Origin: DATBLE01 sp046734335
GTDB lineage: Bacteria > Actinomycetota > Thermoleophilia > Gaiellales > Gaiellaceae
Length of the DNA: 16,749 nt
Direction: 5' to 3'
Assembly (NCBI GenBank): GCA_046734335.1
Contig: JBKPRA010000116.1
Coordinates: forward strand, 1 to 16,749
The notes beneath the pieces are model-generated. The model saw nothing but the letters and a program-made list of their open reading frames with translations, did not search any database and was not told the origin of the DNA. Numbering within the stretch: the first letter of the stretch is position 1; each line of letters opens with the position of its first letter. Positions 6,047 to 12,696 of the stretch are shown one piece after another. Position numbers and translations under genes: made by a program.

Positions 6047-7162
6047 ATGAGCGCACCCAGCCACGCCACGACGACGTCCGACGGAAAGGGAGCCGCGGAA
6101 GCGTCCTTCGCCGTCGTCGGATCCGCGAAGACGCCCGACCTCGCCCGGTTCGTCGACCTTCTTCGCGACGCGCTCGGCCGCGAGCAGGTGGGCGAGACGC
6201 CCGCCGCCGACGAGGCCGACCTGGTCCTGAACGTTGTCGACGAGGACGACGCGAAGCCGTTCCGCCGTAAGTCGCGCGGGACGTTCGTGGTCGGTCTGTA
6301 CGAGCGCGACAGCCACTCGCTGCCCGAGGACTATCCGATGCTCGTGCGCGCGCTGGCCAACATCGCCCTCTGCTACGTCCCCGGCGAGGGCGCCTGGTTC
6401 ACGACCATGGAGCGCGGCCACTACGGCGACACCGCCGAGCAGGGCGAGGAGAGGCTCGCGGAAGCCGTCGTGCAGCGGCTGCTGCCGCTGGCGCGCTCGA
6501 AGCTCGTGATCGACAACGAGTTCCTCACCGACCTCGAGCCGGAGCTCTGGAAGGGCGACGAGGTGACTGCGGAGATCATCGCCGCGGGCGCACGCCTCGG
6601 CGACCTCGACCTCCTCCCCTCACCGTTTCCGATCGAGGACCTGCTCAACGAGCGCGAGCTCCGGCACGTCAAGCGCCTGTACGGGATCGGCGGCCTCTCC
6701 TACGGCAACCTCTCCCAGCGAAAGGACGTGCAGCGCTTCTGGATGAGCGCGAGCGGTGTCGACAAATCGGCGCTGGAGACGCCCGGCCGCGACATCCTGC
6801 TGGTCTCGAACTACGACCATGACAACAGCCGCATCGTGCTCAGCGTCCCGCCGGACGTCGAGCCGCGGCGCGTTTCCGTGGACGCGATCGAGCACTGGAT
6901 GATCTACCAGGCCCACCCCGGCGTCGGCGCGATCCTCCACGTGCACGCTTGGATGAAGGACATCGCCGCGACCGACGTGAACTATCCGTGCGGCACGGAG
7001 GAATTGGCCGTAAGCGTTGCCGAGCTGCTCGCCGCCGAGCCGAACCCGGAGGAGGCCGTGATCGGCCTGCGCAACCACGGCATCACCGTCACCGGTCCGA
7101 GCCTGATGAAGATCCTCGACCGGATCGAGCCGGACATCCTCCGGCAGATCCCGATGCTCTAG
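6047..7162 (+). CDS. Class II aldolase/adducin-family protein with extra N-terminal domain
   Basis: A 371-residue cytoplasmic protein. The C-terminal half (about 200-371) is a class II aldolase fold: RLYGIGGLSYGNLSQR, then zinc-ligand candidates His298 and His300 (LHVH) and His344 (RNHG). Aligned from memory with fuculose aldolase, the catalytic Glu position before the EHWMIY segment is Asp279, so aldolase chemistry may be altered. The N-terminal 170 residues form a separate domain that I do not recognise: FAVVGSAKTPDLARFVDLLRD, a VVGLYERD strand and a highly charged end. Class II aldolases are usually about 210-260 residues, so this is a fusion. ATG at 6047 directly follows the TAG stop of the previous gene. 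Sugar-phosphate aldolase, epimerase or decarboxylase remain open; the substrate is unknown. Confidence 0.8.
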   Translation: MSAPSHATTTSDGKGAAEASFAVVGSAKTPDLARFVDLLRDALGREQVGETPAADEADLVLNVVDEDDAKPFRRKSRGTFVVGLYERDSHSLPEDYPMLVRALANIALCYVPGEGAWFTTMERGHYGDTAEQGEERLAEAVVQRLLPLARSKLVIDNEFLTDLEPELWKGDEVTAEIIAAGARLGDLDLLPSPFPIEDLLNERELRHVKRLYGIGGLSYGNLSQRKDVQRFWMSASGVDKSALETPGRDILLVSNYDHDNSRIVLSVPPDVEPRRVSVDAIEHWMIYQAHPGVGAILHVHAWMKDIAATDVNYPCGTEELAVSVAELLAAEPNPEEAVIGLRNHGITVTGPSLMKILDRIEPDILRQIPML

Positions 7163-7164
7163 CG

Positions 7165-7536
7165 ATGGACTGGAAGCTCGAGCTCGTCGCGGTTCCCGTC
7201 TCCGACGTCGATCGCGCGAAGGACTTCTACGTGAACAAGGTCGGGTTCAACGCCGATCACGACCACCAGGTCTCGGACGAGCTTCGCTTCGTCCAGCTCA
7301 CGCCGCCCGGCTCCGCGTGCTCGATCGCTCTCGGCACCGGGATCGTCGAGATGCCGCCCGGGTCGGTGAAAGGTCTCCAGCTGGTCGTGCCGGACGCCGA
7401 TGCCGCCCGCGCCGAGCTGCTCGAGCGTGGAGTCGAGGCCGGCGAGGTCCAGGAGTTCCCCTGGGGCCGATTCGTCTTCTTCGAGGACCCGGACGGCAAC
7501 GGCTGGTCGGTGCAGGAGATCCCGCCCCGCGGATAG
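7165..7536 (+). CDS. Glyoxalase/VOC-superfamily protein
   Basis: A 123-residue single-module vicinal-oxygen-chelate protein, half of the usual paired-module dimer. Seen are the opening VAVPVSDVDRAKDFYVNKVGF (residues 8-28) and the closing FVFFEDPDGNGWSVQE motif with its conserved glutamate. The first metal-ligand position, often His in glyoxalase I, is in the VAVPVSD strand and is not His, so a metal-dependent lyase activity is doubtful. The family includes resistance proteins, dioxygenases and unknown members. ATG at 7165 lies 2 bases after the aldolase-family stop, so co-expression is likely, but a shared pathway is only inferred. Its TAG stop directly abuts the stop of modC on the other strand. 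Confidence 0.83.
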   Translation: MDWKLELVAVPVSDVDRAKDFYVNKVGFNADHDHQVSDELRFVQLTPPGSACSIALGTGIVEMPPGSVKGLQLVVPDADAARAELLERGVEAGEVQEFPWGRFVFFEDPDGNGWSVQEIPPRG

Positions 7537-8574
7537 CTAGGCGTCGCGAAGCGGCACAAGCCGGGCGCCGGTCGCCTTGAACGATGCCACAACGATCTCA
7601 CCGCGCTCGAGCCCGAGGCGCTCTGCCGATGTGGACGTGACCTCGCCGACGAGCGGGCCGACGCGTACGCGCACCCGGTTGCCGATCGTGGTCAGCGACG
7701 AGATCGGCGCGCTGACGTGGTTCAGCGCCGAGTCGGCGGCCGCAGCGTGCGCGATCGAAACCTCCCACGGGTAGACGACTACTCCGACGCGGCCCTCCGC
7801 CGAGTCGGTGGAGAAGACGACCGCCCCGCCGTCGAGGACGACCTCCGTCAGCCCCTCCCGAGTCGGCCGCGCGAAGCCGTGCAGCAGGTTCCCGCCGGTG
7901 AAGCTGGCGACGAAGGGGTCGCTCGGCGCGGCGACGAGCTCGTCTGGCGCGCCGACCTGGAGAAGCCGCCCCTCGGCGATCACACCGACGCGGTCGGCGA
8001 GCGCGGAGGCATCTTCGAAGTCGTGCGTGACCAGGATGGTCGGCAGGGCGAGGTCGCGGAGCAGCTCCTGGAGCTCGGCGCGGACGCCGGCGCGGGTGTG
8101 CGCGTCGAGCGCTGCCATCGGCTCGTCGAGCAGCAGCACGGCCGGATCGCGTGCCAGTGCACGCGCGAGACCGACACGCTGGCGCTCGCCACCCGAGAGC
8201 TCTCCGGGTCGCGCCGTCGCCAGGTGCGCGATGCGGAACCGCTCCATCAGCTCCGACGAGCGGCCGCGGCCCCCGAAGCGGACGTTCCCCTCGACCGACA
8301 AGTGCGGGAAGAGTGCGTACTCCTGGAAGACGAGCCCGACGCTGCGGCGGTCGGGCTCGAGGCAGACACCGGCCACGGTGTCGAGCCACACCGTGCCGCC
8401 GAGCACGACGCGGCCCGACCGCGGCCGTAGCAGCCCGGCGACGACCCGCAGCACGGTCGTCTTCCCTGCCCCCGAAGGCCCGACGAGCGCGAACGTCTCG
8501 CCGGGCTCGACGCTCAGGTCGACCGCGGCGCCGAAGGAGCGAAGAGGGTGGTTGAAGGAGACGTCGAGCGCCAT
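7537..8574 (-). CDS. modC: Molybdate ABC transporter ATP-binding protein ModC
   Basis: A 345-residue cytoplasmic ATPase that powers molybdate import by ModB. Visible are Walker A GPSGAGKTT (32-40), Q-loop Gln84, signature LSGGERQR (126-133), Walker B VLLLDEP (146-152) and the H-loop His184. The C-terminal part (about 275-343) has a Mop/TOBE-like oxyanion-binding domain (VSAPISSLTTIGNRVRVRVG and later VVASFKATGARLV), typical of ModC and used to sense molybdate. ATG at 8574 is needed for the first beta strand. That start lies 61 bases inside modB, an unusually long overlap. Sulfate or tungstate ABC ATPases are the alternative, but the Mop domain and neighbours favour molybdate or tungstate. Confidence 0.92.
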   Translation of the reverse strand: MALDVSFNHPLRSFGAAVDLSVEPGETFALVGPSGAGKTTVLRVVAGLLRPRSGRVVLGGTVWLDTVAGVCLEPDRRSVGLVFQEYALFPHLSVEGNVRFGGRGRSSELMERFRIAHLATARPGELSGGERQRVGLARALARDPAVLLLDEPMAALDAHTRAGVRAELQELLRDLALPTILVTHDFEDASALADRVGVIAEGRLLQVGAPDELVAAPSDPFVASFTGGNLLHGFARPTREGLTEVVLDGGAVVFSTDSAEGRVGVVVYPWEVSIAHAAAADSALNHVSAPISSLTTIGNRVRVRVGPLVGEVTSTSAERLGLERGEIVVASFKATGARLVPLRDA

Positions 8575-9341
8575 CGGAAGGCCAGCTTGGTTGCCAGGAG
8601 AACCACGGCGCTGATCGCCACCAGCAGGGCGCTGATGGCGAGCGCGAGATCGAAGTCGAGATCGAACGCCTCGTAGATCGCCAGCGGCAGCGTTTGGGTG
8701 ACGCCGCGCAGGCTGCCGGCGAACATGAGCGTCGCGCCGAACTCGCCGATCCCACGGGCGAAGGCCAGCGCGGCGCCGGCGCCGAGGCCGCCGGCGGCGA
8801 GCGGCAGGGCGACCCGGACGAACGTACGCGCGGGCCCGGCGCCGAGGGTTCGCGCCGCCTGTGTCAGCGCCGGGTCGATGTTCTCGAAGGCGGCTATCGC
8901 CGAGCGGATGTAGAACGGGCTGGCGACGAACGCGATCGCGACGACCACCGCCGCCTTTGTGAAGGCGAGGGAGGTTCCGATCACGTGCACGTGTCCGCCG
9001 ACGAGCCCGACACGGCCGAACGCGGCGAGCAGCCCGATGCCCGCCACTGCCGGCGGCAGCACGAGCGGGAGCTCGACCAGAGTGACCGCGACGTCACGCA
9101 GGCGTCCGGCTCTCGTGGCGATCAGCCACGCGGTCGGCGTTCCGCCGAGTACGACCGCGGCCAGCGCGATCAGGTTCGTCTCGAGAGAAACGACGAGCGC
9201 GTCGGTCGCCTGCCCTCGGCCGAGCGCGGAGAGCAGGTCGCCCGGCGGCACGCGCGCGAAGATGGCGACGATCGGCAGCAGCAGAAAGAGCAGCGTGATC
9301 CCGGCCGCGACGGCCATCCCGGCCGAGAAGAGCCTGTTCAC
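8514..9341 (-). CDS. modB: Molybdate ABC transporter permease ModB
   Basis: A 275-residue inner-membrane permease with about six hydrophobic segments. The EAA-type loop that contacts the ATPase is RTLGAGPARTFVRVALPLA, followed by GIGEFGATLMFAGS, a segment diagnostic for ModB/WtpB and sulfate-type permeases. GTG at 9341 overlaps the modA stop (GTGA), so translation is coupled. After the last membrane segment the tail (about 255-275, STSPSTTLFAPSAPRST) is encoded in the part that overlaps modC and looks like sequence shaped by the other frame rather than by function. Substrate, molybdate versus tungstate, is inferred from the operon. Confidence 0.92.
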   Translation of the reverse strand: MNRLFSAGMAVAAGITLLFLLLPIVAIFARVPPGDLLSALGRGQATDALVVSLETNLIALAAVVLGGTPTAWLIATRAGRLRDVAVTLVELPLVLPPAVAGIGLLAAFGRVGLVGGHVHVIGTSLAFTKAAVVVAIAFVASPFYIRSAIAAFENIDPALTQAARTLGAGPARTFVRVALPLAAGGLGAGAALAFARGIGEFGATLMFAGSLRGVTQTLPLAIYEAFDLDFDLALAISALLVAISAVVLLATKLAFRWRSTSPSTTLFAPSAPRST

Positions 9342-10063
9342 GGCTTGCCGAATCCGGCGCGGGCGAGCGCCGCCTGGCCCGGTTTGGCCAGCACCCGCTT
9401 GATCCAGGCGCGGGCGGCGGCCCTGTGCGCCGACCTGGAAACGACGGCGACCTCGTAGCGGACGCGCGGCTGCGCCCAGGCCGGGATACGGATCGCCACC
9501 ACCTGACCCGCGACCGGCTTGACGTCGGTGACGTAGACGAACCCCCCGTCGGCCTGGCCGAGCGCGACCTTGCCGACGACGCCCTTCACGTCCGACTCCT
9601 GGCTGACCACCTTCACGAGCACCGACGAGAGACCGAGCTTGCGCAGAACGGTGCGGGTGTACGAGCCCACCGGGACCGCTGGCGCGGCGATGACGAGCTT
9701 GGCCGGCTTCCGAGCGAGGTCGTAGACGGACGTGAGGCCAGCCGGATTCGACTTCGGCACGATCAGAACGAGCCGATTCGAGGCGAAGGTGACCGGCTTC
9801 TCGACGAGCTTCCGATCGTAGAGGTCCTGGGTGTACTGCGCACTGGCCGATGCGAAGACGTCCGCCGGCGCGCCTTGCTGAATCTGAGCGGCGAGCGTGT
9901 TCGAGCCGGCGAAGCTGTAGCTCTCATTCGCATCGAAGGCCTGGAACGCCTCGGTCAGAGACGCCGCGGCGAAAATCGTCAGCCTGGTCGCCCCGGGCTT
10001 CGCGCCTGCCGGTGCAGCCAGCAGCGCGGCTAGCAGGACGACCGTCGCGAGGCGCCTAGCCAA
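9338..10063 (-). CDS. modA: Molybdate-binding protein ModA
   Basis: A 241-residue secreted binding protein that captures molybdate for ModBC. It has a short signal peptide (about 1-21, ending in APAGA) and then the ModA family order: LTIFAAASLTEAF, YSFAGSNTLAAQIQQGAPADVFASAS with ligand-binding serines, and a QADGGFVYVTDV segment close to the end. No lipobox cysteine is seen, so it would not be a lipoprotein unless anchored otherwise, which is unusual for a single-membrane actinobacterium. The start is TTG at 10063, inside the last codons of the ferritin-like gene (8-base overlap); no ATG or GTG occurs at a plausible place. The stop overlaps modB. Confidence 0.92.
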   Translation of the reverse strand: MARRLATVVLLAALLAAPAGAKPGATRLTIFAAASLTEAFQAFDANESYSFAGSNTLAAQIQQGAPADVFASASAQYTQDLYDRKLVEKPVTFASNRLVLIVPKSNPAGLTSVYDLARKPAKLVIAAPAVPVGSYTRTVLRKLGLSSVLVKVVSQESDVKGVVGKVALGQADGGFVYVTDVKPVAGQVVAIRIPAWAQPRVRYEVAVVSRSAHRAAARAWIKRVLAKPGQAALARAGFGKP

Positions 10064-10622
10064 GATACGGCTCCAACTGGCTCGTCGCTTCCTCGAGGCT
10101 CAGCGCAGCGGGGAATGCGCCGGTCACCGGCTTGCCGGTCGACACCCACGAAAGCACGGCCAGGTGCTGCGCATGGTCGGCGAGCGCGCGGGCGAAGAGC
10201 GACCGGTAGGACTCGACCGTGATCGCCGTGGCAGCAGTGAGATAGGCGCCGACGACGGCGGCCTCGATCTTCGTCCCGGCCGACGTCGCGTCGCCGAGGC
10301 TCCGGAACGTCCTCGCCGGCCACGAGAACTCGAAGTCATCGGCGACCGGAATGGTCTGCCCGGCGTCGGCCAGCAGCGTCGCCAGCGCGGCGACGTGGTC
10401 ACTCTCGTTCCTGCGGGCGACGGTCGCACCGTTTCGCGCCGAGCCACGTAGCAGGTCCGCCTTCAGGATCCGAGCGTAGTAGTCGGCCATCAGATACTCA
10501 GCCGCGATCGCGAAGTTCGCGTACGCGACCTCCCCCTCGGATGCTCCGGCGCGCGCGATCGGCGCAAGGGAAACGGGAAAGACGATCGCGGCGCCGCCGG
10601 CGAGGAACAGCGTACGGTTCAC
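10056..10622 (-). CDS. Exported ferritin-like domain protein in the molybdate operon
   Basis: A 188-residue protein with an N-terminal hydrophobic segment (about 4-25) ending in an Ala-rich cleavage-like site, then a four-helix ferritin-like bundle of the DUF4439/Ferritin_2 type. Candidate metal ligands are Glu42, Glu73 and His76 (ExxH), Glu120 and the DHAQH segment at 149-153. The start MNRTLFLAGGAA looks like a Tat signal (usually RRxFLxGG) that has lost one arginine. GTG at 10622 overlaps the stop of the HTH-Mop regulator, and its own end overlaps modA, so it is a true operon member. A di-iron or other metal site is family-based inference; a role with molybdenum is only suggested by context. 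Confidence 0.78.
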   Translation of the reverse strand: MNRTLFLAGGAAIVFPVSLAPIARAGASEGEVAYANFAIAAEYLMADYYARILKADLLRGSARNGATVARRNESDHVAALATLLADAGQTIPVADDFEFSWPARTFRSLGDATSAGTKIEAAVVGAYLTAATAITVESYRSLFARALADHAQHLAVLSWVSTGKPVTGAFPAALSLEEATSQLEPYLG

Positions 10623-10996
10623 AGCTCGACCATCACCGAGGTCGCCTTGACCACGCCGGCCGCCGAGTCGCCGCGCTTCAGGCCGAGCTCCTCGGCCGCG
10701 TCGCGGGTGATGATCGCGACGATGCGGACAGGTTCGGTGACGTCGATCTCGACTTGAGCGAGCAGGCCGTCGAGCTTCACGTCGCGGACGACGCCGCGGA
10801 AGTGGTTCCGGGCGCTCATCCTGTCGGCGTCGCCCCCCTTCAGCCGCTCGACCTCGGACGCGGGGACGATCCGCCTGTTCGCCGCGTCGCGCCGGGTCCG
10901 GATCCGGCCGGCACGGTCCCAGCGCCGCAGCGTGTCGAGGCTGATCCCGAGCGCGCGTGCGGCCTCAGCGGCTGAGTATGAGGCTTTCCTAGGCAT
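10619..10996 (-). CDS. HTH-Mop transcriptional regulator of molybdate uptake
   Basis: A 125-residue two-domain protein. Residues 6-54 form a MerR/excisionase-type helix-turn-helix (YSAAEAARALGISLDTLRRWDRAGRI with a following NRRIVPASEVERL wing). Residues 60-125 are a Mop/TOBE domain (SARNHFRGVVRDV to VVKATSVMVEL), which binds molybdate or tungstate. This is a single-Mop alternative to the winged-helix ModE. It is the first gene of the operon and would repress it when oxyanion is bound. ATG at 10996 sits in the centre of a perfect palindrome and about 4 bases after the predicted transcription start, so the mRNA is nearly leaderless. The stop overlaps the ferritin-like gene (GTGA). Confidence 0.88.
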   Translation of the reverse strand: MPRKASYSAAEAARALGISLDTLRRWDRAGRIRTRRDAANRRIVPASEVERLKGGDADRMSARNHFRGVVRDVKLDGLLAQVEIDVTEPVRIVAIITRDAAEELGLKRGDSAAGVVKATSVMVEL

Positions 10997-11004
10997 TGCC
11001 TAGG
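10988..11004. promoter_or_regulatory. Palindromic operator over the regulator start codon
   Basis: Perfect 7-bp arms, CCTAGGC and GCCTAGG, flank three bases; on the minus strand these three bases and the next give the ATG start of the HTH-Mop gene. The site lies just downstream of a TAGTAT -10 box, where a bound repressor would block RNA polymerase. That the HTH-Mop protein binds it is inferred from position. Confidence 0.65.
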
Positions 11005-11006
11005 TG

Positions 11007-11012
11007 ATACTA
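11007..11012 (-). promoter_or_regulatory. -10 box of the molybdate operon
   Basis: TAGTAT (minus strand) stands 10 bases before the ATG at 10996, placing the transcription start around 11000, inside the palindrome. No good -35 is visible at the usual distance. Confidence 0.5.
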
Positions 11013-11066
11013 CCGATGCCGAGAGCGACGGGCCAGACCTGAAACCTTTCCCTTCAACCGGCGCGA

Positions 11067-11072
11067 TACACT
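11067..11072 (+). promoter_or_regulatory. -10 box of the riboswitch-cytX transcript
   Basis: TACACT lies 7-8 bases before the first conserved riboswitch bases, so transcription would begin near 11079, right at the aptamer. The -35 region has only a poor match. Confidence 0.5.
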
Positions 11073-11079
11073 CGCAGCA

Positions 11080-11152
11080 CCGGGGTGCCCGGCAGTGCCG
11101 GGCTGAGATGACACCCGTCGAACCTGATCCGGTTCGTACCGGCGAAGGGAGG
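11080..11152 (+). promoter_or_regulatory. TPP riboswitch (THI element)
   Basis: The RNA aptamer binds thiamin pyrophosphate. Conserved parts are all seen in order: GGGGTGC (11082-11088), a compact P3 stem GCCCGGC/GCCGGGC (11087-11093 with 11097-11103), CTGAGA (11103-11108), CACCC closing P2 (11112-11116), AACCTGAT (11121-11128), the P5 stem CCGG/CCGG (11129-11132 with 11139-11142) and GCGAAGGGA (11142-11150). A GGAGG Shine-Dalgarno core (11148-11152) overlaps the conserved 3' end and stands 8 bases before a GTG at 11161. This arrangement fits ligand-dependent hiding of a ribosome binding site. P1 looks weak. Confidence 0.95.
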
Positions 11153-11160
11153 GCAGAAGC

Positions 11161-11292
11161 GTGAACCATTCGACACTCGCAGCCATCGGCGGGCGGAGCC
11201 GGGCCCATGCCTGGCGCGCGTCGGCGGGCTTTGCCCGTCGACGCTTGCGGATCACTGTGCCCGGCGGGAGCCCAAGCAAGAGCGGTCGATGA
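11161..11292 (+). CDS. Possible 43-residue leader ORF between riboswitch and cytX
   Basis: An open frame begins with GTG at 11161, 8 bases after a GGAGG that overlaps the TPP riboswitch, and stops with TGA at 11290-11292, which overlaps the cytX ATG (11289-11291) as ATGA. The product (43 residues, eight arginines, no membrane segment, no recognised domain) is basic and does not look like an enzyme. It is in a different frame from cytX, so it is not an N-terminal extension unless the sequence has a frameshift. The frame includes a 12-bp hairpin (11218-11244) that ribosomes would melt. The likely role is regulatory: translation of the leader, switched by TPP, delivers ribosomes to the cytX start. 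The peptide itself may be irrelevant. A chance frame is possible. Confidence 0.45.
   Translation: MNHSTLAAIGGRSRAHAWRASAGFARRRLRITVPGGSPSKSGR
11218..11244 (+). promoter_or_regulatory. 12-bp GC-rich hairpin in the cytX leader
   Basis: Arms 11218-11229 and 11233-11244 pair over 12 bp with one G-U and a TTT loop. Only TT follows, so it lacks the U-run of a classic terminator. It may be a U-less attenuator, a pause site, or a structure that restricts cytX unless the leader is translated. Confidence 0.45.
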
Positions 11293-12677
11293 CCTCGAAG
11301 AAGGAGGAGGCTCATAGGGGAACCCTGGGTTCCCCCATGATCGAGTGGGGAATCGAGCCCGTTCCGGAACGTCTGCGCGTCCTCGGGCTCGGGGACACCG
11401 TTCTGCTCTGGGGGAACCTGGCGGTCAGCCTGCTCGTGATCGTCGCCGGTGCCTTGCTCGTGCCGGCGCTGTCGCTGAAGCAGGCACTGCTCGCGATCGT
11501 GGTCGCCTCGGTCGTCGGCTGCGCCATGCTCGGCGCCGCGGCGGCGGTCGGCACCGATGCGCGCGTGCCGGCGATGGTGCTGATGCGGGCGCCGCTGGGG
11601 CAGCGCGGCTCCTACCTCGCCACCGCGCTGAACGTCGTTCAGTGCCTCGGCTGGTCGGTCTACGAGCTGATCATCATCGCGAGCGCGTGCGCGGCCCTCT
11701 CCGACCGTGTCTTCCATTTCCGGGCGCAGTGGCTCTGGACGCTGCTGTTCGGAGGAGTCGCAATCGTGCTGGCGCTGCTCGGGCCGATCGGCTTCGTCCG
11801 CCGCTACGTGCGCAAATTCGCCGTCTGGTTCGTACTCGCCTCGCTCGGCTACCTGACCTGGTGGGTGGTCGACAAGTCCGACCTGACCGCGTTCTGGCAC
11901 GGAGAGGGCAAGGGGGGCTTCCCCACGTTCTGGCAGGGGGTCGACCTGACGCTCGCCAGCGTGATCTCATGGACACCGCTGGCCGCCGACTACACCCGCT
12001 TCACCAGAACGCGGCGCTCGTCGTTCTGGGGCACTGCGTTCGGCTACCTCGTGCCCGTGATCTGGCTGTACTCGCTCGGCGTGCTGCTGTTCCTCGCCCG
12101 CGACATCTCCGACCCGGCGCAGCTGCCGGCCGCCGTCGTCGCCGGCGGCCTGGTCTCGGTGCTCGCGCTGCTGGCGGTGACGGTGGACGAGAGCGACGAG
12201 GCGTTCGCGAACGTGTACTCGACGGCGGTCTCGCTGCAGAACGTCCTGCCGCGCGTGCAGCAGCGGCTTCTGATCGTGTCGAGCGCCGCGGTTGCAACCG
12301 CCGGCGCGCTGATCCTGAACCTCTCCGACTTTGCCACGTTCCTCTTCCTCTTGGGCTCGTTCTTCGTGCCGCTGCTCGGCGTGCTGCTCGCCGACTGGTT
12401 GGTCGAGGGCATGCATTACACGCGCGAAAAGGTGTTCGACGGCCCCGCTGTGCGCCCGGAGATGATCGGCGCCTGGTTGGTCGGGTTCGGCCTCTACCAG
12501 TGGCTATCGCCGCAGGGACCCGCCTGGTGGCAGCGGTTGATGGGGCACACGGACCCCGCCCCGATCGACTTCACTGCGTCGCTGCCGAGCTTCGCCGCGG
12601 CGTTCCTGCTCGCCGGCGCGGCCGCCATGCTCGTCCGCTCCCGGCGCACGGCCTCGGAAGCTTTCGCCGACGCCTGA
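11289..12677 (+). CDS. cytX: NCS1-family transporter, CytX-type (thiamin precursor import)
   Basis: A 462-residue integral membrane permease with about twelve hydrophobic segments. The NCS1 (nucleobase:cation symporter-1) pattern is seen near the start, LRVLGLGDTVLLWGNLAVSLLVIVAGALLVP, and in SWTPLAADYTRFTR, where the NCS1 substrate and sodium sites lie. TPP riboswitch control points to CytX, thought to import hydroxymethylpyrimidine for thiamin synthesis; the substrate is inferred from that link. ATG at 11289 overlaps the leader stop (ATGA). A second ATG at 11337 starts nearer the conserved region (MIEWGIEPVPE) and directly follows a palindrome, so it cannot be excluded. Purine or cytosine transport is the alternative. 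Confidence 0.9.
   Translation: MTSKKEEAHRGTLGSPMIEWGIEPVPERLRVLGLGDTVLLWGNLAVSLLVIVAGALLVPALSLKQALLAIVVASVVGCAMLGAAAAVGTDARVPAMVLMRAPLGQRGSYLATALNVVQCLGWSVYELIIIASACAALSDRVFHFRAQWLWTLLFGGVAIVLALLGPIGFVRRYVRKFAVWFVLASLGYLTWWVVDKSDLTAFWHGEGKGGFPTFWQGVDLTLASVISWTPLAADYTRFTRTRRSSFWGTAFGYLVPVIWLYSLGVLLFLARDISDPAQLPAAVVAGGLVSVLALLAVTVDESDEAFANVYSTAVSLQNVLPRVQQRLLIVSSAAVATAGALILNLSDFATFLFLLGSFFVPLLGVLLADWLVEGMHYTREKVFDGPAVRPEMIGAWLVGFGLYQWLSPQGPAWWQRLMGHTDPAPIDFTASLPSFAAAFLLAGAAAMLVRSRRTASEAFADA
11317..11335 (+). repeat. Perfect palindrome just before the second cytX start candidate
   Basis: GGGGAACCC and GGGTTCCCC flank a single T. As RNA it would form an 8-bp stem with a CTG loop. It lies between an AAGGAGGAGG stretch (11301-11310) and ATG 11337; if folded, that purine stretch would be about 7 unpaired bases from the ATG. 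Confidence 0.5.
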
Positions 12678-12684
12678 GGCTCCG

Positions 12685-12690
12685 TACCAT
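12685..12690 (+). promoter_or_regulatory. -10 box for leaderless transcription of the DUF4129 gene
   Basis: TACCAT ends 6 bases before the ATG at 12697, the spacing expected when transcription starts at the start codon. Leaderless TANNNT-N6-ATG promoters are common in actinobacteria. No -35 is evident. Confidence 0.4.
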
Positions 12691-12696
12691 TCCGCC

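Noticed and set aside
11010..11900. Minus-strand frame across the TPP riboswitch and the cytX start
   Set aside because: It runs antisense to a clear riboswitch and transporter and is rich in charged repeats typical of shadows.
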